The notes beneath the pieces are model-generated. The model saw only the letters and a list, made by a program, of their open reading frames with translations. It was not told the origin of the DNA and did no database searches. The position numbers and the translations under genes are program-made. From an uncultured Paracoccaceae bacterium (GTDB taxonomy: Bacteria; Pseudomonadota; Alphaproteobacteria; Rhodobacterales; Rhodobacteraceae), in contig CANMAI010000003.1 of NCBI GenBank assembly GCA_947495795.1, forward strand, positions 62,001 to 126,000: a DNA stretch of 64,000 nt. Reading direction: 5' to 3'. Shown piece after piece: positions 1-8,813 of this stretch. Numbering within the stretch: position 1 is the stretch's first letter; each line of letters begins with the position of its first letter.

Positions 1-39
1 GGTGACAGAGTGCCGGTTCGATTCCGGCCGCCCGTACCA
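1..39 (+). tRNA. 3' end of a tRNA, cut by the window edge
   Basis: Only the 3' part is present. A 5-bp T stem (12-16 with 24-28) closes a 7-base TTCGATT loop. It is followed by a 7-base acceptor strand (29-35), discriminator A36 and an encoded CCA at 37-39. The anticodon lies outside the window, so the isotype cannot be read. A near-palindrome follows directly (38-55, pairing around TTAA) and may be a 3' processing or termination hairpin, though no T run follows it. Confidence 0.8.
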
Positions 40-126
40 CCGGCTTAAGCTGGTGACGCCGCAAATCACAAGCTTAAATAGAAAAGCGTTTTCAGATATC
101 TAATATGATATCTTAAAGTGGTTTAA

Positions 127-1062
127 TCAGTCGGCCAGCTCATCCAGCCGAGGCGGGTTGCACCCAACTCGTCCGCAATTGATTGCCGCTGCTTTCGCCG
201 CCAGCGTCAGAATGCGCTTTATCTCTGGCGGTGCCGTAGTCCGCAAAGCATCCTTCGCCATCAGATCAGCCCGCGCGGATTGCGCCAGCAACGTGCCCAT
301 GAATGTATCGCCTGCGCCCACCGTATCCTTCAGCTCCACCACCGGAGCAGGCGGGATGCGAAACGTTTCGCTCTCCGTCACGCCAAAGGCACCCTCGCCC
401 CCCAAGGTCAAAACAACCAAGGCCGCGCCGGATCGTGCAAAAATCGCCCGCGCCGCATCTTCCACCGCCTCTCCCGGAGCCAGCCACGCCAGATCCTCAT
501 CGCTCAGCTTGATCAGATCGGCCACCGCATAAAGCCGCTCCAGCCGGGCCAGATACCCCGCCCGATCATGGATGAACGCCGCCCGCACATTCGGATCAAC
601 GCTGCAAAAGCGCCCGGAAGCGGACATTTCCTCAAAGAACGCCGTCCATGCCTCCGCATCTGCCCCGTTGGCCAGCGCGAGTGAGCCAATATGAAACGCT
701 TTAGCCCCCTCCGGCACCGTCGCCGTCAGTCCGGGCGCATCCACATCCCGCTCCGCCGTGTTGTCGCGGTAAAACTGGTACTGCGCCTGCCCATCGGACA
801 GCGAGACAACAGCAAGCGAAGTGGGCTTGGAGGAACGGGCAGCCAGAAGCTCCACACCCTCGGCCGCCAATTCCGCCTCCAGCATTGCGCCCAGCGTATC
901 TGAGGAAAAGGGGGTCATGTAGCCCGTCGCCACCTCCTGCCGCGCCGCCGCCTTGGCCACATTATAGGGCGAGCCACCTGGAATGGCGCGGTAGAGCGGA
1001 TGGCCGCTGCCGCCCGGTTCCTGAATGAAATCAATCAAGTTCTCGCCACCAATAAGGATCAC
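127..1062 (-). CDS. PfkB-family sugar kinase, fructokinase-like
   Basis: ATP-dependent sugar kinase of the ribokinase/PfkB family, about 311 residues, cytoplasmic. The N-terminal substrate-binding strand begins ILIGGENLIDF. The C-terminal signature VGAGDTFMG lies near residue 248, its Asp being the catalytic base in the family. The overall pattern resembles bacterial fructokinases, which make fructose 6-phosphate, but the substrate is inferred. I chose the GTG at 1062 because GAGGG lies about 10 bases upstream and the protein then opens directly on the first beta strand. A GTG at 1071 and an upstream ATG at 1116 are alternatives. It is convergent with nothing on its left except the tRNA remnant, and divergent from the PAS-GGDEF-EAL gene. 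Confidence 0.8.
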   Translation of the reverse strand: MILIGGENLIDFIQEPGGSGHPLYRAIPGGSPYNVAKAAARQEVATGYMTPFSSDTLGAMLEAELAAEGVELLAARSSKPTSLAVVSLSDGQAQYQFYRDNTAERDVDAPGLTATVPEGAKAFHIGSLALANGADAEAWTAFFEEMSASGRFCSVDPNVRAAFIHDRAGYLARLERLYAVADLIKLSDEDLAWLAPGEAVEDAARAIFARSGAALVVLTLGGEGAFGVTESETFRIPPAPVVELKDTVGAGDTFMGTLLAQSARADLMAKDALRTTAPPEIKRILTLAAKAAAINCGRVGCNPPRLDELAD

Positions 1063-1177
1063 GCGCGTCACTCCCTCGCAATTGCCCCAAGCGCAATACA
1101 GCCTTTCCCACCGCATTGCCCAGAGTTTTTTGGTGGCCGCCGCCTTGGTGCCGCAAATCTAAGGGGGATATTTACGC

Positions 1178-4100
1178 TTGCCCGCCATAAGCGTCGCCAA
1201 GCAAGTTCCCTCGGTGGTCATGGATCTTCAGTCTGTCGTCGCAAATATAGGCTCCTACACGCAGGATGCCGTGCTCATCTCCGCCGCCGATCCTTCGGAT
1301 GGTGCCACGCTGCGTATGGCCTGGCTGAACCCTGCCTTTACCGAGCTTACCGGATACAGCGAAGAGGATATCGCAGACAGGACGCTTGGCTTTCTGGCCT
1401 GCGATGAGACGGATCCCGCGGATCATGCACAGATCATTGATCGCCTGAGCAACTGGCTGAATGTCGAAAGCGATATCGTCATCGGCCGCAAGGATGGCAC
1501 GCATTTCTGGTGCCATCTCAGGTGCCAGCCGCTGGCCGATGAAGAAGGTCTCTTCCGCTTCTGGATCTGCATTCTCCGCGACATCACGGATCGCAAGATT
1601 GCCGCCGATCAGAAACGCGATCTCTCCCTCATTGCGGAAACCACGCAGGATATGGTCATCGTGATGGACGAGAACCGCCGCTGCACCTGGGTCAACCCAT
1701 CCTTCAAGGCCTTCACCGGCTTCACGCTGAAGGATGTTGCGGGAAAGCGGATGTCGGAGTTCATCACACCGGCGGATGATGCGGCGGTGCAAGATATTAG
1801 CGCCAAGCTGGACAGGCACGAGGCTGTCTTCACGCAAATCCTCTGCCACAAGGCCGATGGCACACTCTATCTCGGCGAATTCGAGTTTCAGCCTATCCTG
1901 AACGATCTCGGGGTGCTGGAACGCTACGTATCGCTCCACCGTGACGTTACCGAAAAGCACTCGCTCGAAACGCGCTATGCCAGCCTGATCAACGCGGCAG
2001 GCCTGATGTGCTACATCAAACATGATGGCCGGTTCGTGCTTGTGAACAGCGATGTGGCCAAACTCTTCGGCCGCTCGACCGATTGGTTCCTTGATCGCAG
2101 CGAGAAGGAGCTTTCGCGCACTGCCGGTCGTGGCCTCTTCTGCTTCGATGAGGAAGGTGTTCTCAAAACAGGGCATCCCTATTCCGGCGAATGCGAAATT
2201 GAAAATTCAGATGGTCTCACCCGAACGTATTGGGTGCACGCGTTTCGCATTCTCGATCCCACGCTCAACGATCATCTGCTGTGCTGTGTTGCCCATGATA
2301 TCACTTCCCAGAAGGAGACAGAGCACAACCTCCGCCGCACCCAGAACGAGGCGGTGGAGATGGAGGCACGTCTACGCGGCGCGATTGATGCGATGGCCGA
2401 TGGCTTCGTCCTCTACGATAGGGATGATGTGATCGTTATGTGCAATCAGGCGTTCCGCGATATGCACGGGGCGCTTGGGCCCTACCTCCAGGCGGGCGTC
2501 CACTTCGAAGATGGCGTGTACGAGGGCCTTAGACTTGGTGTCTGGGATCCGGGTGCGCGCACGCATGATGAATTCGTGGCCGATTATCAGAAAGAGCGGC
2601 AGCGCCTGATCGGTCAGGAACAACTCGTAGAGTTCGCCGATGGTCGCTGGATGCTCCTGAAAAATATCCCGCTCAACAGCGGAGAGATTGTGGGTCTGCG
2701 CTTCGATCTCACCGATATCAAGAAATCCGAAGTGGCTCTCAAGGCCGCCCAAACCCGTGCAGAACTGGCGCAAAGCCGGCTGGAAGCGGCGATAGAGGCC
2801 TTGGATGATGCCTTTCTGATCTTCGATCCTGATGATCGGCTCATCATGATGAATTCCAAGGCGTACGACAGAGGAAAGCGCAAGAACCCCAACCTGCATC
2901 TTGGCGCGACCTTCGAAGAGATAATCCAAGGCTCGATAGAACTGGGGCAATTTGCAAATGCCAAGGGCCGCGAGGAAGACTGGATAAGAGAGCGCCTTGA
3001 GCATCACCGCAATCCTACCGGGACGCTGGAAGTATCCGTTACCGATGGGCGCCACTACCGCGTACTGGAAAGCAAGACCGATCATGGCGATACGGTCACT
3101 CTGCGCGTCGATATCACGCGCGAGCGGGAGCAGCAGATCCAGCTGGAGGAGATCGCGGCCGATCTTCGCATCTCCCGCGATCTGGCAGAGCAGCGCAACC
3201 GCGATCTGGAGGACGCCAAATGCAGGATAGAACATGCCTCCCTGCATGATGCGCTTACCGGGCTCGCCAACCGCCGCTATCTCGATCAGATCCTCGACGC
3301 ACGGATGCAGGAGGCCACTCATGCCAGGTATCCGCTGGCCGCTCTCCACATCGATCTTGATCGCTTCAAGCAGATCAACGACACGATGGGCCATGCGGCG
3401 GGCGATGCGGTGCTCCGCCACGTGGCCGATGTTCTGCAAACGGAAACCCGTACGCAGGATTTTGCCGCGCGCGTCGGCGGAGACGAGTTTGTCATCATCA
3501 CCGAGGAGGGGCCCGATCCGGGCCAGTTGGCCAAGTTCGCCGCCCGCCTTGTCGAGCGCATGAACCAGCCCCTGAAGATCGGCAAGAAAGAGGTGCGCTA
3601 CGGAGCATCCGTCGGCATTGCGGTTGCGGATGATGATCTGGAGGATCCGCGCGAACTTCTGATCAACGCCGATATGGCGCTTTACCGGGCAAAAGATCTT
3701 GGGCGCAACTGCTGGGCCTATTTCAGTAAGGAATTGCAGGCTGAGATCCGGGAAAAGAAGATCCTCGCCGATGAAATTTTGGAAGCGCTGGATCGGAACG
3801 AATTTCACGCGCACTACCAGCCGCAATTCGATGCGGCCACCCATTCCGTCAGCGGCGTGGAGGCGCTGGTAAGGTGGGAAAATCCGCAGCGCGGCACCCT
3901 GCATCCCGATAGCTTCCTCCCCGTTGCATCAGAGCTTGGGGTGCTTCGCCGTATCGATCAGGCCGTACTGTTCCGCGTGATCGAAGACAGGAAGCGATGG
4001 GAGGCCGCAGGTGTCGAGCCGCCGCGCGTATCCGTCAATATCTCGGGTCACCGCTTGCGTGAGCCGGAGCTTCTTGAGGATATTCGGGCGGCCGGTTTCC

Positions 4101-4528
4101 CGCCGGGTGCGCTCACGATTGAGCTTCTCGAATCCATTTTCCTTGATGAGGCAGACAGCAGCGTGGATTGGACGATCGACCAGCTTCGCGAGATGGGTGT
4201 GGGGGTGGAACTTGATGATTTCGGCACTGGTCACTCATCCATTGTGGGTCTGATCAAGCTCAATCCCGACGGACTCAAGATCGACAGGCAATTCGTGATA
4301 CCGATCACAGCCTCGGTAGAAAAGGCGGCGCTTGTCCGCTCCATCATTGAGATCGGCCATTCCCTGGGCGTGCAGGTTGTTGCGGAAGGCGTGGAGACAC
4401 TTGAACACGCAAGGATTCTCGCAGATTTGAACTGCAACATCCTGCAGGGCTATGCGTTTGCCAAGCCGATGAACAGCGATGACCTGATCCGCTTTCTGCA
4501 AACGGAACCTTGGCGAAAGGCCAGTTAG
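1178..4528 (+). CDS. Multi-PAS sensor with GGDEF and EAL domains (c-di-GMP turnover)
   Basis: Large cytoplasmic sensor, up to 1116 residues, with no membrane segment. About five PAS modules come first: residues about 20-140, 145-260, 265-385, then two related 'PAS-7'-like modules near 400-520 and 535-660. A GGDEF domain follows near 690-850 and an EAL domain near 865-1110. The GGDEF motif is intact (about residue 767), and an RxxD inhibitory site (RTQD) sits five residues before it, so cyclase activity with product inhibition is plausible. The EAL domain keeps EALVRW (about 893), NISG, ELLES, DDFGTG (about 1010) and EGVE, so phosphodiesterase activity is plausible too. The listed start is a TTG preceded by AAGGGGG. 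An ATG at 1220 would remove only 14 residues. The ligand sensed by the PAS domains is unknown. Confidence 0.9.
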   Translation: MPAISVAKQVPSVVMDLQSVVANIGSYTQDAVLISAADPSDGATLRMAWLNPAFTELTGYSEEDIADRTLGFLACDETDPADHAQIIDRLSNWLNVESDIVIGRKDGTHFWCHLRCQPLADEEGLFRFWICILRDITDRKIAADQKRDLSLIAETTQDMVIVMDENRRCTWVNPSFKAFTGFTLKDVAGKRMSEFITPADDAAVQDISAKLDRHEAVFTQILCHKADGTLYLGEFEFQPILNDLGVLERYVSLHRDVTEKHSLETRYASLINAAGLMCYIKHDGRFVLVNSDVAKLFGRSTDWFLDRSEKELSRTAGRGLFCFDEEGVLKTGHPYSGECEIENSDGLTRTYWVHAFRILDPTLNDHLLCCVAHDITSQKETEHNLRRTQNEAVEMEARLRGAIDAMADGFVLYDRDDVIVMCNQAFRDMHGALGPYLQAGVHFEDGVYEGLRLGVWDPGARTHDEFVADYQKERQRLIGQEQLVEFADGRWMLLKNIPLNSGEIVGLRFDLTDIKKSEVALKAAQTRAELAQSRLEAAIEALDDAFLIFDPDDRLIMMNSKAYDRGKRKNPNLHLGATFEEIIQGSIELGQFANAKGREEDWIRERLEHHRNPTGTLEVSVTDGRHYRVLESKTDHGDTVTLRVDITREREQQIQLEEIAADLRISRDLAEQRNRDLEDAKCRIEHASLHDALTGLANRRYLDQILDARMQEATHARYPLAALHIDLDRFKQINDTMGHAAGDAVLRHVADVLQTETRTQDFAARVGGDEFVIITEEGPDPGQLAKFAARLVERMNQPLKIGKKEVRYGASVGIAVADDDLEDPRELLINADMALYRAKDLGRNCWAYFSKELQAEIREKKILADEILEALDRNEFHAHYQPQFDAATHSVSGVEALVRWENPQRGTLHPDSFLPVASELGVLRRIDQAVLFRVIEDRKRWEAAGVEPPRVSVNISGHRLREPELLEDIRAAGFPPGALTIELLESIFLDEADSSVDWTIDQLREMGVGVELDDFGTGHSSIVGLIKLNPDGLKIDRQFVIPITASVEKAALVRSIIEIGHSLGVQVVAEGVETLEHARILADLNCNILQGYAFAKPMNSDDLIRFLQTEPWRKAS

Positions 4529-4711
4529 GGCGGCGCCTGCGTTGCGGGCAACCCAATATACGGGCGAGAGCCACCCTACCGGGATCGTCCGTAAAGGCAT
4601 CCTCCCGCCCGTTAGCGCAGGAGCAAAGATCCCGTATTTCCCGTCGGGCAGGCGGCGTCAGCCATGCTTCCCGAATTGAAAGGCCGGGAGCAGGGCACCG
4701 GCGCAAAGGCA

Positions 4712-5668
4712 CTATCGCTGCGCCCGCTCGTGAAAAATGAATCCCAGAAAGTTGAGCAAAATCTGCGCTGCGAGGATCTGCGTGCTCCCTGTCGGGTCAT
4801 AATCCGGCGCCACCTCCACGAGATCGATGCCCACGATATCAGAGCGCTGCGCCAGCCCCTGCAGCAGCTCCAGCACTTCATAATAGAGAAATCCGCCATG
4901 GCTGGGCGTGCCCGTGCCCGGTGCGATGGACGGACAGAAGGCATCGATATCAATCGTCACATACACCCGGCCCGCGGGAATGCGCGCCAGCACCCCATCC
5001 AAACCAAGCCTGCGGATCTGCCGCACCGAAAGGATATCGGAACCCCGCGCCCGCGCATCGGCGTAGCCTTCCCTCGCGGTGGAGCTCACATTCCGGATGC
5101 CAAGCTGCGAAAGCCCGCTCACATGCGCCTGCTCCGCCGCGCGCCGCATCGGGTTGCCATGCCCGTGCCGCACCCCGTGCCGCGCGTCCACAAAATCCAG
5201 ATGCGCGTCGATCTGCACGATATGGAACGGCTCAGCACCCGCAAACGCCCTGATGCAAGGGATATTCACAGAATGATCTCCGCCGATCACCACGGGTAAA
5301 GCGCCTGCCTTCAGCGCCGCCCGCACGCCCGTCTCGATGTTGGCGTGGCTCGCCTCCGTATCCGTATGCACGATATCTGCATCGCCCATATCCACGATCC
5401 GCACATCGTTGCCCAGATAGATGGCGTCATCCTCATGATCATAGGCCCCCGCATGGCCGAAGGAGAACAGAGTGGAGGCCTCCCGAACCCCGCGCGGGCC
5501 AAACCGAGCGCCGCTGCGATACTGCGTGCCCGCGTCAAAAGGCGCACCCAGCACGGCAACATCCGCCTCCAGCGTCTCCCAGTCTGGCGCGTAAGGCCGT
5601 TTGGCAAAAGTTGCGATGCCCACGAACGGCAGATCCAGCCGCCCGCTCTCATAGCCATGCCCGCTCAT
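4712..5668 (-). CDS. speB: Agmatinase-family ureohydrolase
   Basis: Manganese-dependent ureohydrolase, 318 residues, which would release urea from agmatine or a related guanidino compound. Visible metal-binding motifs are GGDHSVNIP, DAHLD (Asp near residue 154) and DIDAFCPSIAPGTGTP. In the last motif the two metal-binding Asp residues are kept, but the usual DP that follows is CP, so the substrate may differ from agmatine. The ATG at 5668 has GGAG about 9 bases upstream, and the extra upstream codons do not look like family sequence. It is divergent from the DeoR-type regulator. Guanidinobutyrase or guanidinopropionase are alternatives. Confidence 0.8.
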   Translation of the reverse strand: MSGHGYESGRLDLPFVGIATFAKRPYAPDWETLEADVAVLGAPFDAGTQYRSGARFGPRGVREASTLFSFGHAGAYDHEDDAIYLGNDVRIVDMGDADIVHTDTEASHANIETGVRAALKAGALPVVIGGDHSVNIPCIRAFAGAEPFHIVQIDAHLDFVDARHGVRHGHGNPMRRAAEQAHVSGLSQLGIRNVSSTAREGYADARARGSDILSVRQIRRLGLDGVLARIPAGRVYVTIDIDAFCPSIAPGTGTPSHGGFLYYEVLELLQGLAQRSDIVGIDLVEVAPDYDPTGSTQILAAQILLNFLGFIFHERAQR

Positions 5669-5698
5669 CGCAATCGCACTCCAATTTTCCTTTTGACA

Positions 5699-5711
5699 CA
5701 AAAACGAAACA
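5699..5711 (-). promoter_or_regulatory. Candidate DeoR-family operator before the regulator gene
   Basis: On the minus strand this reads GTTTCGTTTTTG, matching the TTTCG/TTTC repeats typical of operators of the DeoR (AgaR/GlpR-type) family. It lies in the 83-base gap between the ureohydrolase and the regulator, close to a TTGACA-like hexamer (5693-5698). A related site precedes dctQ. Binding is inferred. Confidence 0.4.
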
Positions 5712-5751
5712 CGGCAATTCTTGGATATACCCGAGAAGAGGCCCAAAGCGC

Positions 5752-6531
5752 ATGAATGCCCGTCAGAAAGAAATCCTCACACGCATCCAGGCGCAAGGCA
5801 AGGTGTGGGTGGAGGAGCTTGTCACGGCCCTCGGCACCACACCGCAAACCATCCGCAAGGATCTCCGGATACTGGAGGAGAAACACCTCATTCTCCGCTT
5901 CCATGGCGGGGCGAGCCTTCTGGCTGGTGTCGAGTATCTCGCCTACGATACCCGCCGCGAAATCGCCGCCGGGGCCAAGCAGGCCATCGCCGCCGCCACG
6001 GTGCGTCTTCTGCCCGACAACGCGACGGTTTTCCTCAATGCAGGTACCACGACGGAGGCCGTGGCGAGGGCGATGGGGCAGGGTGCGCGCCTCCGCGTGA
6101 TCACCGATAACGTCAACATGGCCAATATACTAAGGCAAATACCCGGCGTATCCACCATCACCGCAGGCGGCGAAGTGCGCCCTTCGGATGGCGCGATCAC
6201 CGGTGCAAGTGCGGTGGCCTTCCTCTCCCAGTTTCGCGTCGATTACGCCATCATCGGGGCCGCAGCCATCGGTGGCGAGGGCCATCTCTACGATTTCGAT
6301 CTCAATGAGGCGGAGGTCGTGCGCACGATGATTTCCCGAGCGGCCCACGTGATCCTCACTGCCGATGCTACAAAATTTGCGGGCCGCGCACCCGTGCGTA
6401 TCGGCCATCTCTCCGAGATCCACACCTTCATCACAGATCGCTGCCGCCCTGCGAAAATCCGCCAGATCCTCACCCAATCCGATACCAGCCTGATCGAGAC
6501 GAGCAGCACGCCCGCGCTCCTCCACGCTTGA
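5752..6531 (+). CDS. DeoR/GlpR-family transcriptional repressor
   Basis: Sugar-responsive regulator, 259 residues. The N-terminal winged helix-turn-helix covers about residues 1-57 (LVTALGTTPQTIRKDLRIL, then FHGGA). A DeoR-type sensor domain follows, with the family's NAGTTTE and ITDNVNMANIL patterns. These proteins usually bind a phosphorylated sugar. The ATG at 5752 starts the domain exactly; longer in-frame extensions run into the opposite gene's promoter. It lies 69 bases upstream of the TRAP genes in the same direction, with TTTCGTTTC-like sites before both, so control of its own gene and of the transporter is likely. Confidence 0.85.
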   Translation: MNARQKEILTRIQAQGKVWVEELVTALGTTPQTIRKDLRILEEKHLILRFHGGASLLAGVEYLAYDTRREIAAGAKQAIAAATVRLLPDNATVFLNAGTTTEAVARAMGQGARLRVITDNVNMANILRQIPGVSTITAGGEVRPSDGAITGASAVAFLSQFRVDYAIIGAAAIGGEGHLYDFDLNEAEVVRTMISRAAHVILTADATKFAGRAPVRIGHLSEIHTFITDRCRPAKIRQILTQSDTSLIETSSTPALLHA

Positions 6532-6537
6532 CACGCG

Positions 6538-6551
6538 CTTTCGTTTCGCTC
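6538..6551 (+). promoter_or_regulatory. Candidate DeoR-family operator before the TRAP operon
   Basis: CTTTCGTTTCGCTC lies a few bases after the regulator's stop and about 50 bases before dctQ. The TTTCG-TTTCG repeat is of the kind recognised by AgaR-like DeoR proteins, and a similar element sits upstream of the regulator itself. Inference from pattern only. Confidence 0.45.
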
Positions 6552-6600
6552 AGCATCCGAACCAACGTGGCCGCGAGAGCCGCAGCATAGGGAGAGACGC

Positions 6601-7233
6601 TTGCCCCTTCTCTGGATGCCCTTCAGCTTCCTCACGAAGCTCAACACGTTCATCCTGCGTGTGGGGCGGCAGCTTGCGTGGATCGCCCTGGCGCTCATGG
6701 TCATCTGCATCCTCATCCAGGTGGTTGCCCGCTACGGCTTCGGCAACGCGCAAAACTGGTCAGAGGAGGCGGCGCGCTTCCTCATGCTCTGGATGACGGG
6801 CCTGATCGCGCCCTCCGCCTATCGCTGGGGCGGGTTCGTGGCCATCGATATGGTGCCGCGCGCGCTCCCGGAAAAACTCGGCCATATCCTCAACCTCACG
6901 CTTTTCGCCATCGCAATGGTCGTCCTGACAGTCGGCGTCCAGCTTGGCCAGAAACACGTCGCCTCAGGCTGCCTCTTCAATTCCTCCACGCTCTACGTTC
7001 CCTTCACGCTGGAGATCAACTGGCTTTCCCCCTGCAAAACCGACGCCTTCGCGTGGGAAGGCTTCGCGTGGAACCGCGTCAAGCTCGCGTGGATGTATCT
7101 CTCCCTCTGGCTCGGCCTGATCGTGATGTGGGTCGTCAATATCGAACTGATCCTGCGCAGCCTGATAGCCGTGCTCGATAGCGATGCCGATCTCAAACCC
7201 GATCCGGATATGATCACGGCGGGGGGCGACTGA
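6601..7233 (+). CDS. dctQ: TRAP transporter small permease (DctQ)
   Basis: Small membrane subunit of a tripartite ATP-independent periplasmic transporter, 210 residues with four hydrophobic helices. Family features include NWSEEAARFLMLWM in the second helix region and WGGFVAIDM. It joins with the large subunit DctM to import a carboxylate or similar solute using an ion gradient. I take the TTG at 6601, which has AGGGAGAG at a good distance; an ATG at 6616 is the alternative. The stop abuts the ATG of dctM. An unusually long loop with two Cys residues lies near residues 120-155, so this is the longer form of the family. Confidence 0.85.
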   Translation: MPLLWMPFSFLTKLNTFILRVGRQLAWIALALMVICILIQVVARYGFGNAQNWSEEAARFLMLWMTGLIAPSAYRWGGFVAIDMVPRALPEKLGHILNLTLFAIAMVVLTVGVQLGQKHVASGCLFNSSTLYVPFTLEINWLSPCKTDAFAWEGFAWNRVKLAWMYLSLWLGLIVMWVVNIELILRSLIAVLDSDADLKPDPDMITAGGD

Positions 7234-8724
7234 ATGCTCGTCTGGTTCCTCCCCGTCTTCCTTGTTCTCCTGATGATCGGCCTGCCGGTCTTCTTCGGTC
7301 TCCTCTTCGCGCCCGGCATCCTCCTCTGGTTGAACGGGCAGGAACGTGACCTCGCGCTCCTTTACCGCAACGTCTACAACGGGATGGACAGCTTCCCCCT
7401 TATGGCATTGCCCTTCTTCATGCTGGCGGGAGAGTTGATGAACCGTGGCGGCATCACTATGCGCCTCGTGGAGTTCAGCCAGGCCATGATGGGCCATCTC
7501 CGCGGCGGCCTCGCCCACGTGAACATCCTCTCGTCCATCCTCTTCGCGGGTCTCTCCGGCTCCGCCGTGGCCGATACCTCCGCCCTCGGCTCCACCCTGA
7601 TCCCGGCGATGGAAAAGAACGGCTATACCCGCAAATTCGCCGCTGCAATCACCGCCGCAAGCTCCGTCATCGGCCCGATCATCCCGCCCTCGGGCATCAT
7701 GATCATCTACGCTTATGTCATGGGAGAGTCGGTCGCCGCCCTCTTTCTCGCGGGAATCGTGCCGGGCATCATGGTGGGCGCTGGCCTGATGCTCATGGTC
7801 CGCCTGCTGGCAGACCGCTACGACCTTCCCAAGGCCGAGCGCATCGTCCAGAAAAACCAGACGATCACACCCACCGAAGGTTTCGTCTCCCTCATCCTCC
7901 TGCGCATCAACATTGCAGCGCTGATGTTCGGCCTCTTCGAGATCATTCGCAGCATCGCAGGTGTGGATCTCGGGGCAGGGGGCCAGTGGATCGCTTTCGC
8001 GGCCCTTCTGATCCCCGCGCATTTTCTCCTCGTCGGTCTCCGCAGCCGGGTCAGCGCCGATTTCCGCACCGTCTGCAAACGCGCCGTGGTGCCGCTGCAA
8101 ACGCCGATCATCATCTTGGGCGGCATCCTCGTCGGGGTCTTCACACCGACGGAGGCGTCCGTGATTGCCGTGGCCTACGCAATCCTGATCAGCTTCTTCA
8201 TTCTCCGCTCGATGAAGCTCTCGGATCTCCCCGCCATCCTCACCAAATCCGCGCTCGGCTCCTCCACTGTCCTCCTCCTCGTCGGCGCGGCAGTGGCTTT
8301 CAAAACGGTCGTCTCACTCTCCCACACGCCGGAAACGCTGGCCGAGTTCATCCTCTCACTCAGCGAGAACCCATACACGCTCCTCTTCCTGATCAACATC
8401 CTCCTCTTCATTGTCGGCATGTTCCTTGATGCCGGCCCCGCCATCATCATCCTCGGCCCTATCCTTGGCCCGATCTTCACCGATATCGGCGTCCATCCCG
8501 TCCACTTCGCGATCATCATGTCTGTCAACCTCACCGTAGGCCTCGCCACCCCACCGATGGGATTAGTGTTGTTCGTCGCAAGCTCGGTTTCAGGCGAGCG
8601 GGTGGAAACAATCTCCAAGGCAATCCTGCCCTTCCTCGCCGTCGAGGTGGCGGTGATCTTTTTGATCACCTACATCCCCGCAATCAGCTTGACGATCCCG
8701 CGGCTGACGGGTTTCATCCAGTGA
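7234..8724 (+). CDS. dctM: TRAP transporter large permease (DctM)
   Basis: Large membrane subunit, 496 residues with about a dozen or more hydrophobic segments. Diagnostic stretches are FFMLAGELMNRGGI, GSAVADTSALGS, IIPPSGIMIIYAY and ATPPMGLVLFVASS. It forms the transport channel and accepts substrate from the periplasmic binding protein. The gene begins at the base after the dctQ stop, so translation is coupled. It is longer than the typical 425-residue DctM because of an insertion near residues 200-270. Confidence 0.9.
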   Translation: MLVWFLPVFLVLLMIGLPVFFGLLFAPGILLWLNGQERDLALLYRNVYNGMDSFPLMALPFFMLAGELMNRGGITMRLVEFSQAMMGHLRGGLAHVNILSSILFAGLSGSAVADTSALGSTLIPAMEKNGYTRKFAAAITAASSVIGPIIPPSGIMIIYAYVMGESVAALFLAGIVPGIMVGAGLMLMVRLLADRYDLPKAERIVQKNQTITPTEGFVSLILLRINIAALMFGLFEIIRSIAGVDLGAGGQWIAFAALLIPAHFLLVGLRSRVSADFRTVCKRAVVPLQTPIIILGGILVGVFTPTEASVIAVAYAILISFFILRSMKLSDLPAILTKSALGSSTVLLLVGAAVAFKTVVSLSHTPETLAEFILSLSENPYTLLFLINILLFIVGMFLDAGPAIIILGPILGPIFTDIGVHPVHFAIIMSVNLTVGLATPPMGLVLFVASSVSGERVETISKAILPFLAVEVAVIFLITYIPAISLTIPRLTGFIQ

Positions 8725-8813
8725 GAACGGTGAATACCCGACAAAACAAGTCGCATTACCAAACCCATACCGAAACCATACCAAATCCAGCGTAACCAAC
8801 AGGAGGAAACCTC

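Noticed and set aside
1-1062. Sucrose or fructose utilisation locus around the PfkB kinase
   Set aside because: Only the kinase is present; no hydrolase, transporter or regulator lies beside it in this window.
2372-3904. 510-codon minus-strand open frame inside the GGDEF-EAL gene
   Set aside because: Shadow caused by the codon bias of the real plus-strand gene; no ribosome site or family features.
6964-8100. Long minus-strand open frame antisense to dctM, with many His, Glu and Asp residues
   Set aside because: Low-complexity polar translation of hydrophobic codons on the other strand; dctM on the plus strand has full family motifs.
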